A stretch of DNA of 64,000 bases. Source: Bactrocera neohumeralis. Its lineage: Eukaryota > Arthropoda > Insecta > Diptera > Tephritidae. The position numbers were made by a program, and so were the translations under genes. Positions within the stretch are counted from its first letter, which is position 1; each line of letters starts with the position of its first letter. The notes below the pieces were generated by a model. That model made no database searches. It was given only the letters and a program-made list of their open reading frames with translations, and was not told where the DNA came from. Positions 36,130 through 46,269 of the stretch are shown here, one piece after another. The DNA lies in contig NC_065919.1 in assembly GCF_024586455.1 (NCBI RefSeq), positions 35,378,839-35,442,838 of the forward strand. The letters are read 5' to 3'.

Positions 36130-36712
36130 TTGAGGCGCTCTCATACTGGAATAAGTTGGACATCTCTTTATCCCTGTTATCAGTGTGGCTTTAAGTCTGA
36201 CAAGTCAAGAACTGACCAGATATTCACCATGCGCCATATCTTGGAAAAGACCCGAGAAAAGAAAATCGACACGCACCACATCTTCGTCGATTTCAAAGCT
36301 GCTTTTGACAGCACGAAAAGGAGCTGCCCGTATGCCGCGATGCCTGAATTTGGTATCCCCGCAAAACTAATGCGGCTATGTAAACTGACGTTAAGAAACA
36401 CCAAAAGCTCCGTCAGGATCGCTAAGGACCTTTCCGAGCTGCTCAATACCAAACGAGGTTTCAGACAAGGCGACTCCCTTTCGTGTGACTTCTTCAAACT
36501 TCTTCTGGAGAAAATAATTCGAGCTGCAGAACTAAACAGAAAAGGTACCATCTTCTATAAGAGTGTACAGCTACTGGGGTAAGCCGATGATATTAATACC
36601 ATTGGCCTCAACACCCGCGCCGTTAGTTCTGCTTTCTCCAAAAGAAACGATTGGCGCGCTGTTGTTAATTCGTCTATAACCGCGTAAGTGGTTTTCACTA
36701 AAGAAGAAGAAG
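36130..36712 (+). pseudogene. RTE reverse transcriptase core fragment
   Basis: The frame 36130-36582 keeps QCGFKSDKSRTDQIFTMR, FVDFKAAFDS (RT motif A) and FRQGDSLSCDFFKLLLEK (motif B). It then stops where YADD should start; ADDI follows after the stop. The frame's first 16 or so codons come from repeat X, not RTE. Just downstream, about 690 bp of the C-terminal part are missing, and the frame rejoins at RNDWRAVVNSSI (about 36640-36680). It keeps 14 nt ('tcaacacccgcgcc') that the full-length copy at 57.6-60.9 kb has lost, so it is an independent descendant. Confidence 0.8.
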
Positions 36713-36930
36713 AAGGTATAAGGGAGCCAGAGAATAATTTCACCTTATTTTATCCATCTGTTTTTTAAAAATTGACGCTCTCTGAATTTCATTATATTTA
36801 TTAGATATTGACCGATGATGCGGTGTAAAGACAACGGGAACTCGAAAATATTTATAATAGGTACTACTTAGGGTAAGACTTTTTAATTAAATTTCGCTCG
36901 AAAACCAATTCGTGGAAATATTTTTTTGCT

Positions 36931-37290
36931 AGGGTGGTATGATTGTCAGTGACATCTGTGCAAATGTCATATCAAAATAAACGTTTGTCTCCCTGAATTA
37001 CAAAATGTGCACTCAGCAATTTTTACGATGAGTGAAATTGTTCAGCAAAAAAGTTCCATTAAGTTTTGTGTGCAGCATCAAATTCCTGATGCCGAAACAT
37101 TCAGAATGTTGGAAAAGGCCTTCGGTCATAATTGTTTGTAGCGAACAAGTGTTTTTCATTGGTAAAAATTTTTCAAAGAGGGCCGAGAACACATTGACGA
37201 CAAACCATGTCCAGGACGGCGATCAACATCAACTGATGATCAACACATCAATAAAATTAAGAAAGGGAGCTGGGATAATTAGCGAACCGA
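36931..37290 (+). pseudogene. Mariner transposase N-terminal fragment
   Basis: From ATG at 37028 the frame gives IKFCVQHQIPDAETFRMLEK, a mariner N-terminal helix-turn-helix, then a TAG at 37139, RTSVFHW, a TAA in place of the expected Tyr, then KFFKEGREHIDDKPCPGRRS and TSTDDQHINKIK (to about 37262). Motifs 'FKEGRE.IDD' and 'RSTSTD' are typical of mauritiana/irritans-type mariners. The catalytic core is absent. The upstream 'agggtggtatgattgtcag' (36930 on) is probably the left TIR region; no right end was found. Confidence 0.75.
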
Positions 37291-37489
37291 TTTCACCCAT
37301 AACAAAGTATAATATGAACACTTAATTTGGAGCTTAATTACGTATCTTATATAGAAGTTTGAAATTATTATATAAAATAATATGGAGAGTATGTGGTGTT
37401 ATATTCCGATTTTACTCATTTCCACCCTGTAAAAGCAAGTGTCTAAAAGATTTGTGCTGAGAAAATTCGGTTGATATAGCTTTAGATGA

Positions 37490-37970
37490 CATTAAGCTTA
37501 TTACAGCCACGCACCCACTTCGGAGATCCTATAAAGCATATATACTATAAGTGATGAGCTCGACGAACTGAGTCGATTTAATCAAATATGTCTGGCCGTT
37601 AGTCCGTTTGTTCGTCCACATGGCGTATATATACGAACTAGTCCCTTAGTTTTTAAAATACCGAACTGCAATTTTGCACCAGCCCCTTTCTCACTAAGAA
37701 GCTGCTCATTTGCCAGAACCGCAGATATTAGGCTAGTATAACATATACATAGCTGACATGCAAACTGAAAAATCGGAATAAAATGCTTGTATGGAAAATC
37801 TTTTCATTTGATGAGATAATTTCGCAAAATTTGGCATGGTAAATTGCCTAAGGCATTGGTGTAATATGCGAAGAAAGTTCGGATCACTTTAACAAATAAT
37901 TGCAATACGAACTGAATGATCAGAATCAAGAGCTTGTATCGAAAACTTTTTAATTTCAGATTATAAGTTT
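37490..37970 (+). repeat. Family B fragment
   Basis: Matches the 5' half of the 41.65 kb copy in order: 'cggagatcctataaagcata', 'ctgagtcgatttaatcaaat', a decayed GTCC tract, 'tatatatacgaactagtccc', 'ttctcactaagaagctgctc', then 'gcttgtatggaaaatctttt'. Confidence 0.7.
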
Positions 37971-37974
37971 TTAA

Positions 37975-38520
37975 TTAAGGCTGTATGGAATTTTCATAGC
38001 TTTTTTTATTACATAGCATCTATGAAAATTCTTAAATCCTTACTTAAAAAGCCGAATATCTCGAGAAGTTTTAATGATAGCGATTTTGACCTCGAACCTT
38101 TTTTGTAGCAAACAAATTTCCTACAAGTTTGGCATGTACACTTTTTTTATAGCTCTTATCATTTACGAGATATATGTATACAAAAAAATGCGAATTTCGT
38201 GAGAAAATCAGGTTTAGAGCCCCGTACTACCTCGCCGGTGTTTCGATTTTGTCGCAATGGGCACTTTTGTAGAGTGTTCAATTCTGAGGAATATGTATCT
38301 AAAGTCAAAGCGATGCCCTAAAATGCACCTGAGCTATGGAAATTTAAAGATAAAAAATCACGATTGTCGCGTGTTTTCAATGGAAAATTTTTACATGGTT
38401 TGGTCCAGTCCCTAATGTAAAAATTAAGGGCTCAAATTTTCAGGGAATTTTTTTAGGGTATTTCCAAGGAAATTTCATGATGGGACTAAAAAAAATGAAT
38501 GGTTCAAAAAAAAAAAACAC
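37975..38520. repeat. Unassigned stretch with a perfect 12-bp inverted repeat
   Basis: GAATTTTCATAG (37988-37999) is followed 20 nt later by its exact reverse complement (38020-38031). The rest includes 'gtactacctcgccggtgttt' and poly-A/T runs, unlike families A and B. It may be another repeat family; nothing codes here. Confidence 0.4.
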
Positions 38521-38524
38521 CATA

Positions 38525-38540
38525 ATGTATATGTATGTAT

Positions 38541-38573
<33 letters not shown>

Positions 38574-41044
38574 AATTATGTGCCACATCCGGGGTTCACT
38601 CCTAACTACTGAACCGATTTGAGTAAAAATGAGCACATTGTGCGCAGTTCGGTTTAACTTAAAAGGTAAAATAGTATATATCTTAATTATATCAAAGTAA
38701 AATCTACATACATACATATATACATATATGTATACATACATATATAAAACAAATACGGGTTTGTTCGAACACTTATAACTCGAGATCTGCTGAACCGATT
38801 TTCATGGTTATTGATTCGTTGGATTTGTCTCCGCCCCGAATAGCAGAATACATATTAAAAACAATGAAAACTCGATATGCGTAATGAATACTTAATTTTC
38901 TTATATATACATACATACCTTTTTTAATACAATTTTTTTTCAATTTTTGTTTGTTTTGTTTTTTTAATTTTTTGATTTGTAAATTATTTGAATCGTTCAA
39001 TTTCGGTCGCTTGCTTTTTTATTCCGCCTATTTAAAAGAAAAATTTTTGAAAATTATTCAGTGAAAACTTTATGTGTGTTGCAGATTGAAATTTGTTACG
39101 AAGCCACGAAGAGGTCGCCGTAATATCGGTCGGCGTTCTTTTTGCCATCAACGTATGGCAACCCAAGCAAGGCAAGGCAAGAAGTACTCCCAAAATGCGA
39201 TGACATACGTGCGGAAATATGGATCGCGGTCATTCAGCAAGCGATCGTCACGATATCACAGCACGACTTTTCAAACAACAGTTACGATGTTTCATGGACT
39301 TTATCTTGGGGTAATGTAGGTATATGTGGTGCTGTTAGATGCTAGATGTACTACGCACGTACACTTTCTTTTTTGGATGGTGGTTACACCAGATCAAATT
39401 GAAGAAATCATTTCTGCGGAAATTCCTGACGCAGAGAAAGATTCTGTATTATAAGAAGTGATGAAAACCAATATGGTACATGGACCTTGCGGACACCACA
39501 ATCCCACTTCGGTTTGTATGTCTGACAATAAATGCACGAAACACCATACACGTGCTTTTCTTTCGGAAACACAAACTAGAAATGATGGATATCCAATGTA
39601 TCAGCGTCGCTCACCAGATGACAATGGCAGAACATTTAGCATTCAATTTAGAGGCGTGAATATCGCAGTTAACAACACATCGAAGTCGACAACATATGGA
39701 TCGTACCATATTCGCCATATTCGCCACATTCACACATTTCTAATTCACATTCAAAAGTCATGTCAATGTTGCGTATTGCAGTTTGGTGTAATCGATAAAA
39801 TACGTTTGTAAATACGTCACCAAAGGAAGCAACATGGCAATTATTGGTCTTGAACGATACGGTCGATACGTGAACTGCAATAAAGCGCTTTGTAGGATAT
39901 TTACTTTTGCAATTCATGAACGCTTTCCGACTGTTGTGCTTCTCGCAGTTAATTTGGAGAATGGCCAAAGAATGTTTTTCAACCCAGAGAATACAGTACA
40001 GACAGGGGAAACACCCCCAGCAACAAAATTAACATTTACGAGTTTTTTCTCAACTTTCGTCAGTGAACCGTTTGAGAAAACTTGCTCTATTCGGAAATAT
40101 CTTGATATTATACATACAATTACAATTACAATTGCTGGAACACGATAATCACTGGAATGAAGTTCGCACACTTTTCGCGATGATCAGCCATCAAATTAGC
40201 GTCAATTATGGAATACGAACAAAAATGGCACTGCCGAAGACATTTTACATCGTATTCGCTAAGAATTGGAAATGGGTAAATTCCGGTTGATACTTCCGGT
40301 GGTTTGATATCAATTCCATCTTCCCTTTACCAATTCACCAAAGATAAACTCATCAAGAATATTCGTACATTGCACAAATTATCGTAACCACAATTCCTTA
40401 AGTGCACGCGCAATGTTAGCTGGCAAAAATACCGATGTTGTTGACTTAAACTGGAAGATTCAAAGTCAAATTCCGGAAGACTTGCGGTCATACAAATCGA
40501 TCGATCGTCTTGACAATGAAGACAACACCGTGAATTATCCAGTGGAATTTCTAAATAAATTCTTTGGAGAAGCTTGGTATGCCACCACATCATTTGCGTC
40601 TCAAAGTTGGATCTGTCGTTATTATGTTTCGCAATATGATTGTGACACACCTATCAAATACATGGGGCAGAATGCTACGAATCTACGGATTTCTTTTGAG
40701 TTCTAACGATTTGCCATTTCAGTTCAAACGTATTCCGTTTCCAGGGAAAATTGCATTTGAAATGACAATCGACAGGACACAAGGATAGTCGCATAGTGTG
40801 TGGCATAATTTTGGAAATGCTATAATTTTCACACGGCCAGATATACGTGGCGTGCTCACGAGTTGGAAAACCGTCTTTTCTGTACACCAGAACAGAAACC
40901 AAAAATTGTTGTTTATCAAGCTGCGTTACATTGAAAAAAAATGTAGAAAAATCTCAAATAAATGATAATCAACACAATATGAATTTTTGTCCTTTCAATT
41001 CAAAATACATAATTTCTCGCAGGACAGGCTGCGGGGTCAGCTAG
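38525..41044 (+). mobile_element. Decayed autonomous Helitron
   Basis: The left region (after a TA microsatellite at 38527-38573) reads 'gtgccacatccggggttcac' and 'actgaaccgatttgagtaaa', as seen at the 5' end of insect Helitrons. The interior carries Rep and helicase pieces on the plus strand. The right end reads 'gcggggtcag' then CTAG at 41041-41044 followed by T, fitting the CTRR terminus and A|T target of Helitrons. The exact 5' terminus (TC) is hidden by the microsatellite, so the start is approximate. At about 2.5 kb it is far shorter than an intact autonomous Helitron, in line with internal deletions. Confidence 0.8.
39080..40960 (+). pseudogene. Helitron Rep/helicase remnant
   Basis: Pieces in order: a Rep N-terminal part with RHDITARLFKQQLRCFMDF (about 39245-39303, partly frameshifted), HVHFLFW at 39356-39376 (the HUH nickase motif), VVTPDQIEEIISAEIPDAEK (from about 39380), then after a stop TNMVHGPCG, KCTKHHTRAF, GYPMYQRRSPDDNGRTF (39467-39650). 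The helicase side has EHDNHWNEVRTLFAMI (about 40130-40185), NYPVEFLNKF then, in another frame, MPPHHLRLKVGSVVIMFRN (from 40576), DLPFQFKRI.FPGKIAFEMT (from 40710) and VACSRVGKPS (40847-40875, helicase motif VI). The Walker A region is missing, and multiple stops and frameshifts occur. Family role: rolling-circle transposition by Rep nicking and DNA unwinding. Dead copy. Confidence 0.8.
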
Positions 41045-41159
41045 TAACTTATAAATAAATAAAAAATTTATACTATACATACATATATTTCTAAACATAG
41101 GCATGCTTTCAAAATTGAAAAAAAAAATCAAAATAAAATACAATTTTCAGTAAATTGTC

Positions 41160-41610
41160 AAACAGGAAATTCATTACTTTTTTCATTGACAAATTTGTAT
41201 ATGAACTATTTTCAAAGTTATACCTCAATTCCTTGGACTTTTATACCGGAAATAACATTTTCGCGTCAACTTGTCCTTGCCCACATATATGTACCTAATA
41301 TCAAAATTTTCTAACACCCGGTTGACTCTACCCCATATGATTGGTGATTGTGGCATGATAATATGTAGTTAATGGATAAAATCTGGTCGGTACTACCCCA
41401 ACTCCCATATACTATATGTAATGATTTTCGTTTTTCTAACAAACCTTTTACCGAATATGTCGGTCAGTGTATGAGTTATAGTATATATAAAATTGTTTGG
41501 ATTCCGATCCTCTGATTAACGTTTTACACCTTAAGGTGTTTCCTGGCTTTGATTCTGGCAAGTTCCGGTTCGGTTATATACTAACTTTACCCTTCTTTTT
41601 TTATTTTTAA
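41160..41610 (-). repeat. Family A interior and end fragment
   Basis: Contains 'acacccggttgactctaccc', 'gaatatgtcggtcagtgtat' and ends 'ggcaagttccggttcggtta' before family B begins. These are worn forms of the family A interior and of its 5' end read backwards. Confidence 0.5.
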
Positions 41611-41647
41611 CTACTTTCTCATTCTCTTTTCGGTACAGTCTTTATAT

Positions 41648-42581
41648 TTTTATACCCTGAACAGGGTATATTAAGTTTGTCACGAAGTTTGTAACACCCA
41701 TAAGGAATCGTCGGAGACCCTATAAAGCATATATATAAATGATCCGAATGTCGAGCTGAGTCGATTTAGCCATGTCCGTCTGTCTGTCTGTCCGTCTGTC
41801 TGTATATATACGAGCTAGTCTCTCAGTTTTTAAGATATCGTTTTGAAATTTTGCAAACGTGATTTTCTATTCAAGAAGCTGCTCATTTGTCGGAATGGAC
41901 GATATCGGACCACTATAACATATAGCTGCCATACAAACTGAACGATCGGAATCAAATGCTTGTATGGAAAACTTTCACATTTGACAAGATATATTCACGA
42001 AATTTGGTATATGTTACACTCATTTGTCGGAATGGACGAACAATGTAATCTACAAACTGAAGAAATGCTTTGAAAACTTTCATTTGAGATATATTCACGA
42101 AATGTTATTTTCTAAGGCAACAATGTAATCTCCGAAGAAATTGTTCAGATCAGTGAACTATAGCATATAGCTGCCATACAAACTGAACGATCGGAATCAA
42201 GTTCTTGTATGGACAACTTTCACATTTGACAAGATATATTCACGAAACTTGATATATACATATTATTTTCTAAGGCAACAATGTAATCTCCGAAGAAATT
42301 GTTCAGATCGGTTAACTATAGCATATAGCTGCCATACAAACTGAACGATCGGAATCAAGTTCTTGTATGGACAACTTTCACATTTGACAAGATATATTTA
42401 CGAAATTTGGTATATGTTATGTTTTAAGGCAACAATGTAATCTCTAAAAAACTTGTTTAGAACGGATTACTATAACATATACATAGCTTCCATGCAAACT
42501 GAACACATAGTTACTAACAGAAATGCACCTGTGAAGGGTATTTAGCTTCGGTGCAACCGAAGTTAACGTTTTTTCTTGTTT
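41648..42581 (+). mobile_element. Family B repeat, best copy
   Basis: Begins with the palindrome TATACCCTGAACAGGGTATA (41651-41670; 9-bp arms) and ends 'gaagggtatttagcttcggt' + 'gcaaccgaagttaacg' with a second hairpin, then 'ttttttcttgttt'. It includes a (GTCT)n tract at 41774-41804. No recognisable protein. Related fragments lie at 148-370, 37490-37970 and 54700-55140. The hairpin-plus-'tcttgttt' end matches in layout the reversed family A start, so the two families may be related or use the same machinery. Non-autonomous; family name unknown to me. Confidence 0.7.
41921..42520 (+). repeat. Tandem ~158-bp units inside family B
   Basis: The phrase 'tatagctgccatacaaactg' occurs at 41921, 42166 and 42324, and as a worn form at 42482, so the last three units are 158 bp apart. 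Each unit also carries 'ggaatcaa.ttcttgtatgg', 'tttgacaagatatatt' and 'aaggcaacaatgtaatct'. The first interval (245 bp) contains a scrambled partial unit around 42010-42100. Confidence 0.8.
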
Positions 42582-42584
42582 AAT

Positions 42585-45150
42585 ACTAATATTGATTTCT
42601 TGATTTTAGCCAGAAGCTGTGATGGAACTCTGGTCCTGCACAGTAATAATGCAGAATTATAATTTACAATCTAATTTATATATTTATTAAAGTTTTGGAC
42701 ACATCGGGTCTTTAATTTCTGGTAATGGTCTTCTGCTATACTAGAACAACGTGTAATTATATATGAGATTTTATACAGCAGCAGTTTAAACGCTATACAT
42801 CCATTCGCAAAACATAATTGCAAATATCATAAATAAATTTATGATTCTGAATTTTGACCAGAAAATATGTTTTTGTGAGTTCTTTATAAATAAACAGAGA
42901 TATTGGATTTTCTTAATTTTGCTTTGCATATATTTATATATAAATATACGTTCTCTGCTAAATGTATAGTTTTGCCTAGAAAATATCCTGGCGTTGCTGA
43001 TAATGAAATATGACCTTTAAAATTTTCAACACGTGTATTTAGATGTTTGTGCTTACACGGATAACACCTAAAAAATTGTAGTTTCCTAAAAAAACTTTGT
43101 TACAGATATCTTCGCTTTAGGGAATCCGTTCTTGAGGAGTCCGACCGCATACCTGAAGGGAACTTTTGTATATTTAGTTCTGTGCATTACTGCGCTTGGC
43201 GCCCTCTGCTGCATAAACGTTGCAAATTTCAACGGTTTCGACCCTCGCTCATTTAAATGAAAATGGCTGCCACAGAGTGAGTTAAACTTGCTTAAGCAGA
43301 AAATATAAATATTCCAAAGAACATTAACAAATAAGATTGATAATCCCAGAGAAAATTTCTACGCAATTCGACTTTCCTTTCCATTTTTAAATTATTTTCA
43401 CGGTTGCACCTATTATATGAAGTAAAAAAATAAAGTGTTTTAATTATGATTAAACTTTTGACAAAGAAAAATATTAAAATTGTACTTTTAGCAGACGTTT
43501 TTACGATGCTATTATTTAAATTTAGGACCTTGCAAATTATATCTCGAGGACCTGTGTAAGGTTAATGAAGATCGCTTGATTAATTCGCGAGAAATCTCGA
43601 CAACTTACTTTGAAAACACAGTTTCAAGAAAAACGCATTCGCAGTTTTAAGTGGCTATATACATACATAGCTTATGAGCACCCAACCTTTCTAGGCTGTA
43701 TCTGATACGAACTTGGTTTAACTCTCAAATATAATTTAACTCTCCAAGTAAGAAAAGGATACTATTGAAATTTAGTAAAATCTGCAAAGTAATTAAAATT
43801 TATTATTGTATTTAAAAAAATTTACTAATTTCTCTTTTTTATTGTTATAAATTCTAGATCTTGAACTATGAAATTTCTAAAGCATAGAATATAAATTGAA
43901 GAAAACAATGAATGCATAAAATGAATTATTGGAACGGAACATTTATTGAACTGGAAATTTCCAATATGATTTATATTTCGCTATCACATTTTTGTTATTA
44001 CATAAAAAATATTTAATAATTTAGTTTGCTTTCCACATTACATACTAATCCACTTCTCATCTGTTGATATTAAATCTGATCCCCACTTCTAATTTTCAGC
44101 AACGTTGCTGTGACTTTCCAACTTCCTTTTAATCATATAATTTTTTTGTTATTTCAATAAATATGTTTGTGGATATATCTAAATAATATAAATATCAATA
44201 ATTTTAGGTTAGGCAACATAGGGTAATATAGGGCTTTCTAAGAAATTAACATTTATAATACATCTCAGTAAAATAGAAATTTGGTGCCTAATTGTACATT
44301 CGTAATTGCATGAATTTAATATATATTCGAATATACATATGTATATATATAAATTAATTATGTACATAATTTCCTTCCATAATTTGACAGAACATTGGCT
44401 GATTCACATTGACCTTTTGCTTTGGTTTGCGTCAGACATTTGCTTTGTAAATAAGTACGACAAATGCTCTTGCATGTGTACGTTCATAATGCAGCGAAAC
44501 GCAGCTAAGCGAAATAAAATGTTTGGCAATTCTCATCTTTATACGCTTTCCCAAACAACAGTCGCCATTTTTGTTAGAGAGAGCTTTCTTCGCTTCGTTG
44601 TTAAAATATGAATCGTCACGCAAAGCGAGGTATGCGAATGGCCATCACACGGTATTCATAGCATATGGTTAGTAATGAAAACAATTTAAAACCTACAAAC
44701 ATTTTATTGTTGAAATATGCACTACTGTTCCACACAAATATATTTATAAGCATCTAAAAGTAAATATTACCTGCATATATGTATGTATGTATATTTAGAC
44801 CATTCACATGCTATCTCATCCCACCTCAAGTTCGGCGAATGTAAGGTTGTCTCATTTTATCCTACTGAATCATGAATTTGTTGCAAGTAGGGGGCACAAG
44901 CCCCATACGTCGTTATAACATGGCTGCTCAAGGGAGAGAGATGGCGAATCAAATTTCGTTAATGGCAGATATTCAAATTCCAAATTATAAATATAATATT
45001 GGGCCGTTTTCGTCTTTGTTGAAAACTTAAATATAATTTATTTAAATTAAATTATTTTTTTATATTTTGTATGAAATATGACCGTAAAATATTGATATAC
45101 CATATATTTGTAGTTACATGTTTATACTAAAGGCCTTCAAGGAAAAGTAA
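42585..45150. other. Non-coding stretch with two patches of higher GC content
   Basis: Mostly AT-rich with no recognised element. Patches at 43130-43285 and 44860-44960 are richer in G+C and avoid simple repeats, but give no recognisable protein on either strand. The frame at 44306-44611 has no motif. The patches could be non-coding exons or regulatory DNA; that is a guess. Confidence 0.4.
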
Positions 45151-45154
45151 AACA

Positions 45155-46265
45155 AACAAGAAAAGGTGTAATAAAACATTTATACTCTCGCACTTTACAG
45201 TAATCAAAGTCGAGGAATTGCTTTCAGGTATTTTCAATACTGAATACTAAAAAACATAATTATTTAAAAATTCATTATTCGATATATTAGTTAGTTTCAT
45301 TAATACTTTATATAAAAACAATTTAACCAACTAAAATTATATTCATGGAATGATATTACACTGATTGATATATTCTCGCCAAATTTAGTTGGGTATACAT
45401 GATATAAACAGAACTAAATGACCCAAAATTTAATATAATAGGTATATTTATGTGAGGTGAAAAGTCGGAGATCACTATATTGTTTACGATAGGTTAGGGG
45501 GTCAAAAAGGCTGCATAGATAACTTTTATTTTTGCACCAAACTAAAGCACGCTCGAGAAATTATTCCTAATCAATTAATTTCGGATAACTCAAATAAAGC
45601 CCATTGTAATAAATATAATGATTACATAAGAGATGGGGTAATTCGTGGATCAATTTATTCATTTTAGGAATTAAAATATAATATATCCAATATTATATAT
45701 TCCATCTTTGTATTCTTTGTATGCATATGGTATGAAGGCATATCCATTGTAGGCACAGAGACACACTTTTATTAAAAAGAGACGCTCTCTGTATTTTATT
45801 AATCTTATAGCTTTGACCGATATAAGAGATATACAGTCAAGCGGAAAGTTGAAAATCTCTATTATTTACATTTCAGCCGATGCATATATTCGGTATCTAG
45901 GGACGTGAAAAGTTATAGTCCGATTTCGACAGTGGTGTCTTAAAGACACGATTTTTGCAAGTTTCGCTAACTTCGGTGGTACTTCATTATATACTATTTA
46001 GTGAAAGAATCATATGGAAAATAAAACTTTGATATGTGGTAAGGAGGCGTGGTTGTAGTAATATATGAAACATATTCATCAAGTTTCCTTAATTTAATTT
46101 TTATTCAAATTATCGTTTGCACGGATGGACGGAGAGTTCCCCAAAATTTATCTCATCTCGCCATTCTGATAATTTAAAAATATATAGCTCAATATCAATA
46201 TATGTATATCTTGATTACTTTGAAGTATTACAAACAGCCGGTAACATTTTCATTACAACGTTTTT
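45155..46265 (+). repeat. Family A copy, long degraded form
   Basis: Begins 'aacaagaaaaggtgtaataa' then 'catttatactctcgca', showing the family's 5' leader and left TIR, and ends with 'attacaaacagccggtaac', a worn 3' region. The interior has 'gacgctctctgtattttatt' and 'tttgaccgatataagagata'. About 1.1 kb, no coding. Confidence 0.65.
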
Positions 46266-46269
46266 TATG

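Larger units (their letters stand above)
34753..36176 (+). repeat. Repeat X, copy 1 (split by mariner)
   Basis: Two halves, 34753-35023 and 35985-36176, read continuously once the mariner is ignored. They match the reverse complement of 62005-62465 along their whole length ('attgaaatcttaacaaaaaa' at one end, 'ataagttggacatctcttta' at the other). The empty-site form in the second copy reads 'ttaaaattatttaaatagtt', against 'gataaaaata|taaatagttt' here. About 460 bp, no coding capacity seen. Unknown family. Confidence 0.75.
34467..36712 (+). mobile_element. 5'-truncated RTE copy carrying nested insertions
   Basis: Begins at the equivalent of about 58905 in the full-length RTE ('ttggttttcg') and ends in its 3' AAG repeats. 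It is flanked by a 12-bp direct repeat, AAGGTATAAGGG, at 34455-34466 and 36713-36724. It holds the RTE linker (EYEELDKLADRGNARKF, 34605-34655) and the RT core (36177-36590). Deletions match about 58983-59040 and 60145-60830 of the full-length copy. Sequence equal to about 59246-59686 is replaced by repeat X, itself split by a DD41D mariner. The catalytic YADD is spoiled by a stop at its tyrosine position (TAA GCC GAT GAT near 36580). Confidence 0.85.
34195..36925 (+). repeat. Family A copy that hosts the nested insertions
   Basis: Left part 34195-34454 contains 'agatattagccgatatttat' and 'aagaccaaccggaagtttaa', interior family A phrases. Right part 36725-36925 continues with 'gacgctctctgaatttcatt' and 'gatattgaccgatgatgcgg', the phrases that follow in the intact-order copy near 45.78-45.85 kb. 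The two parts are separated by an RTE insertion with a 12-bp target duplication. Edges approximate. Confidence 0.6.

Noticed and set aside
36180..36551. 123-codon minus-strand frame
   Set aside because: Antisense shadow of the RTE reverse transcriptase; no motif of its own.
44306..44611. 101-codon frame
   Set aside because: Starts in a TATA microsatellite and has no motif; the minus strand is also open over part of it.
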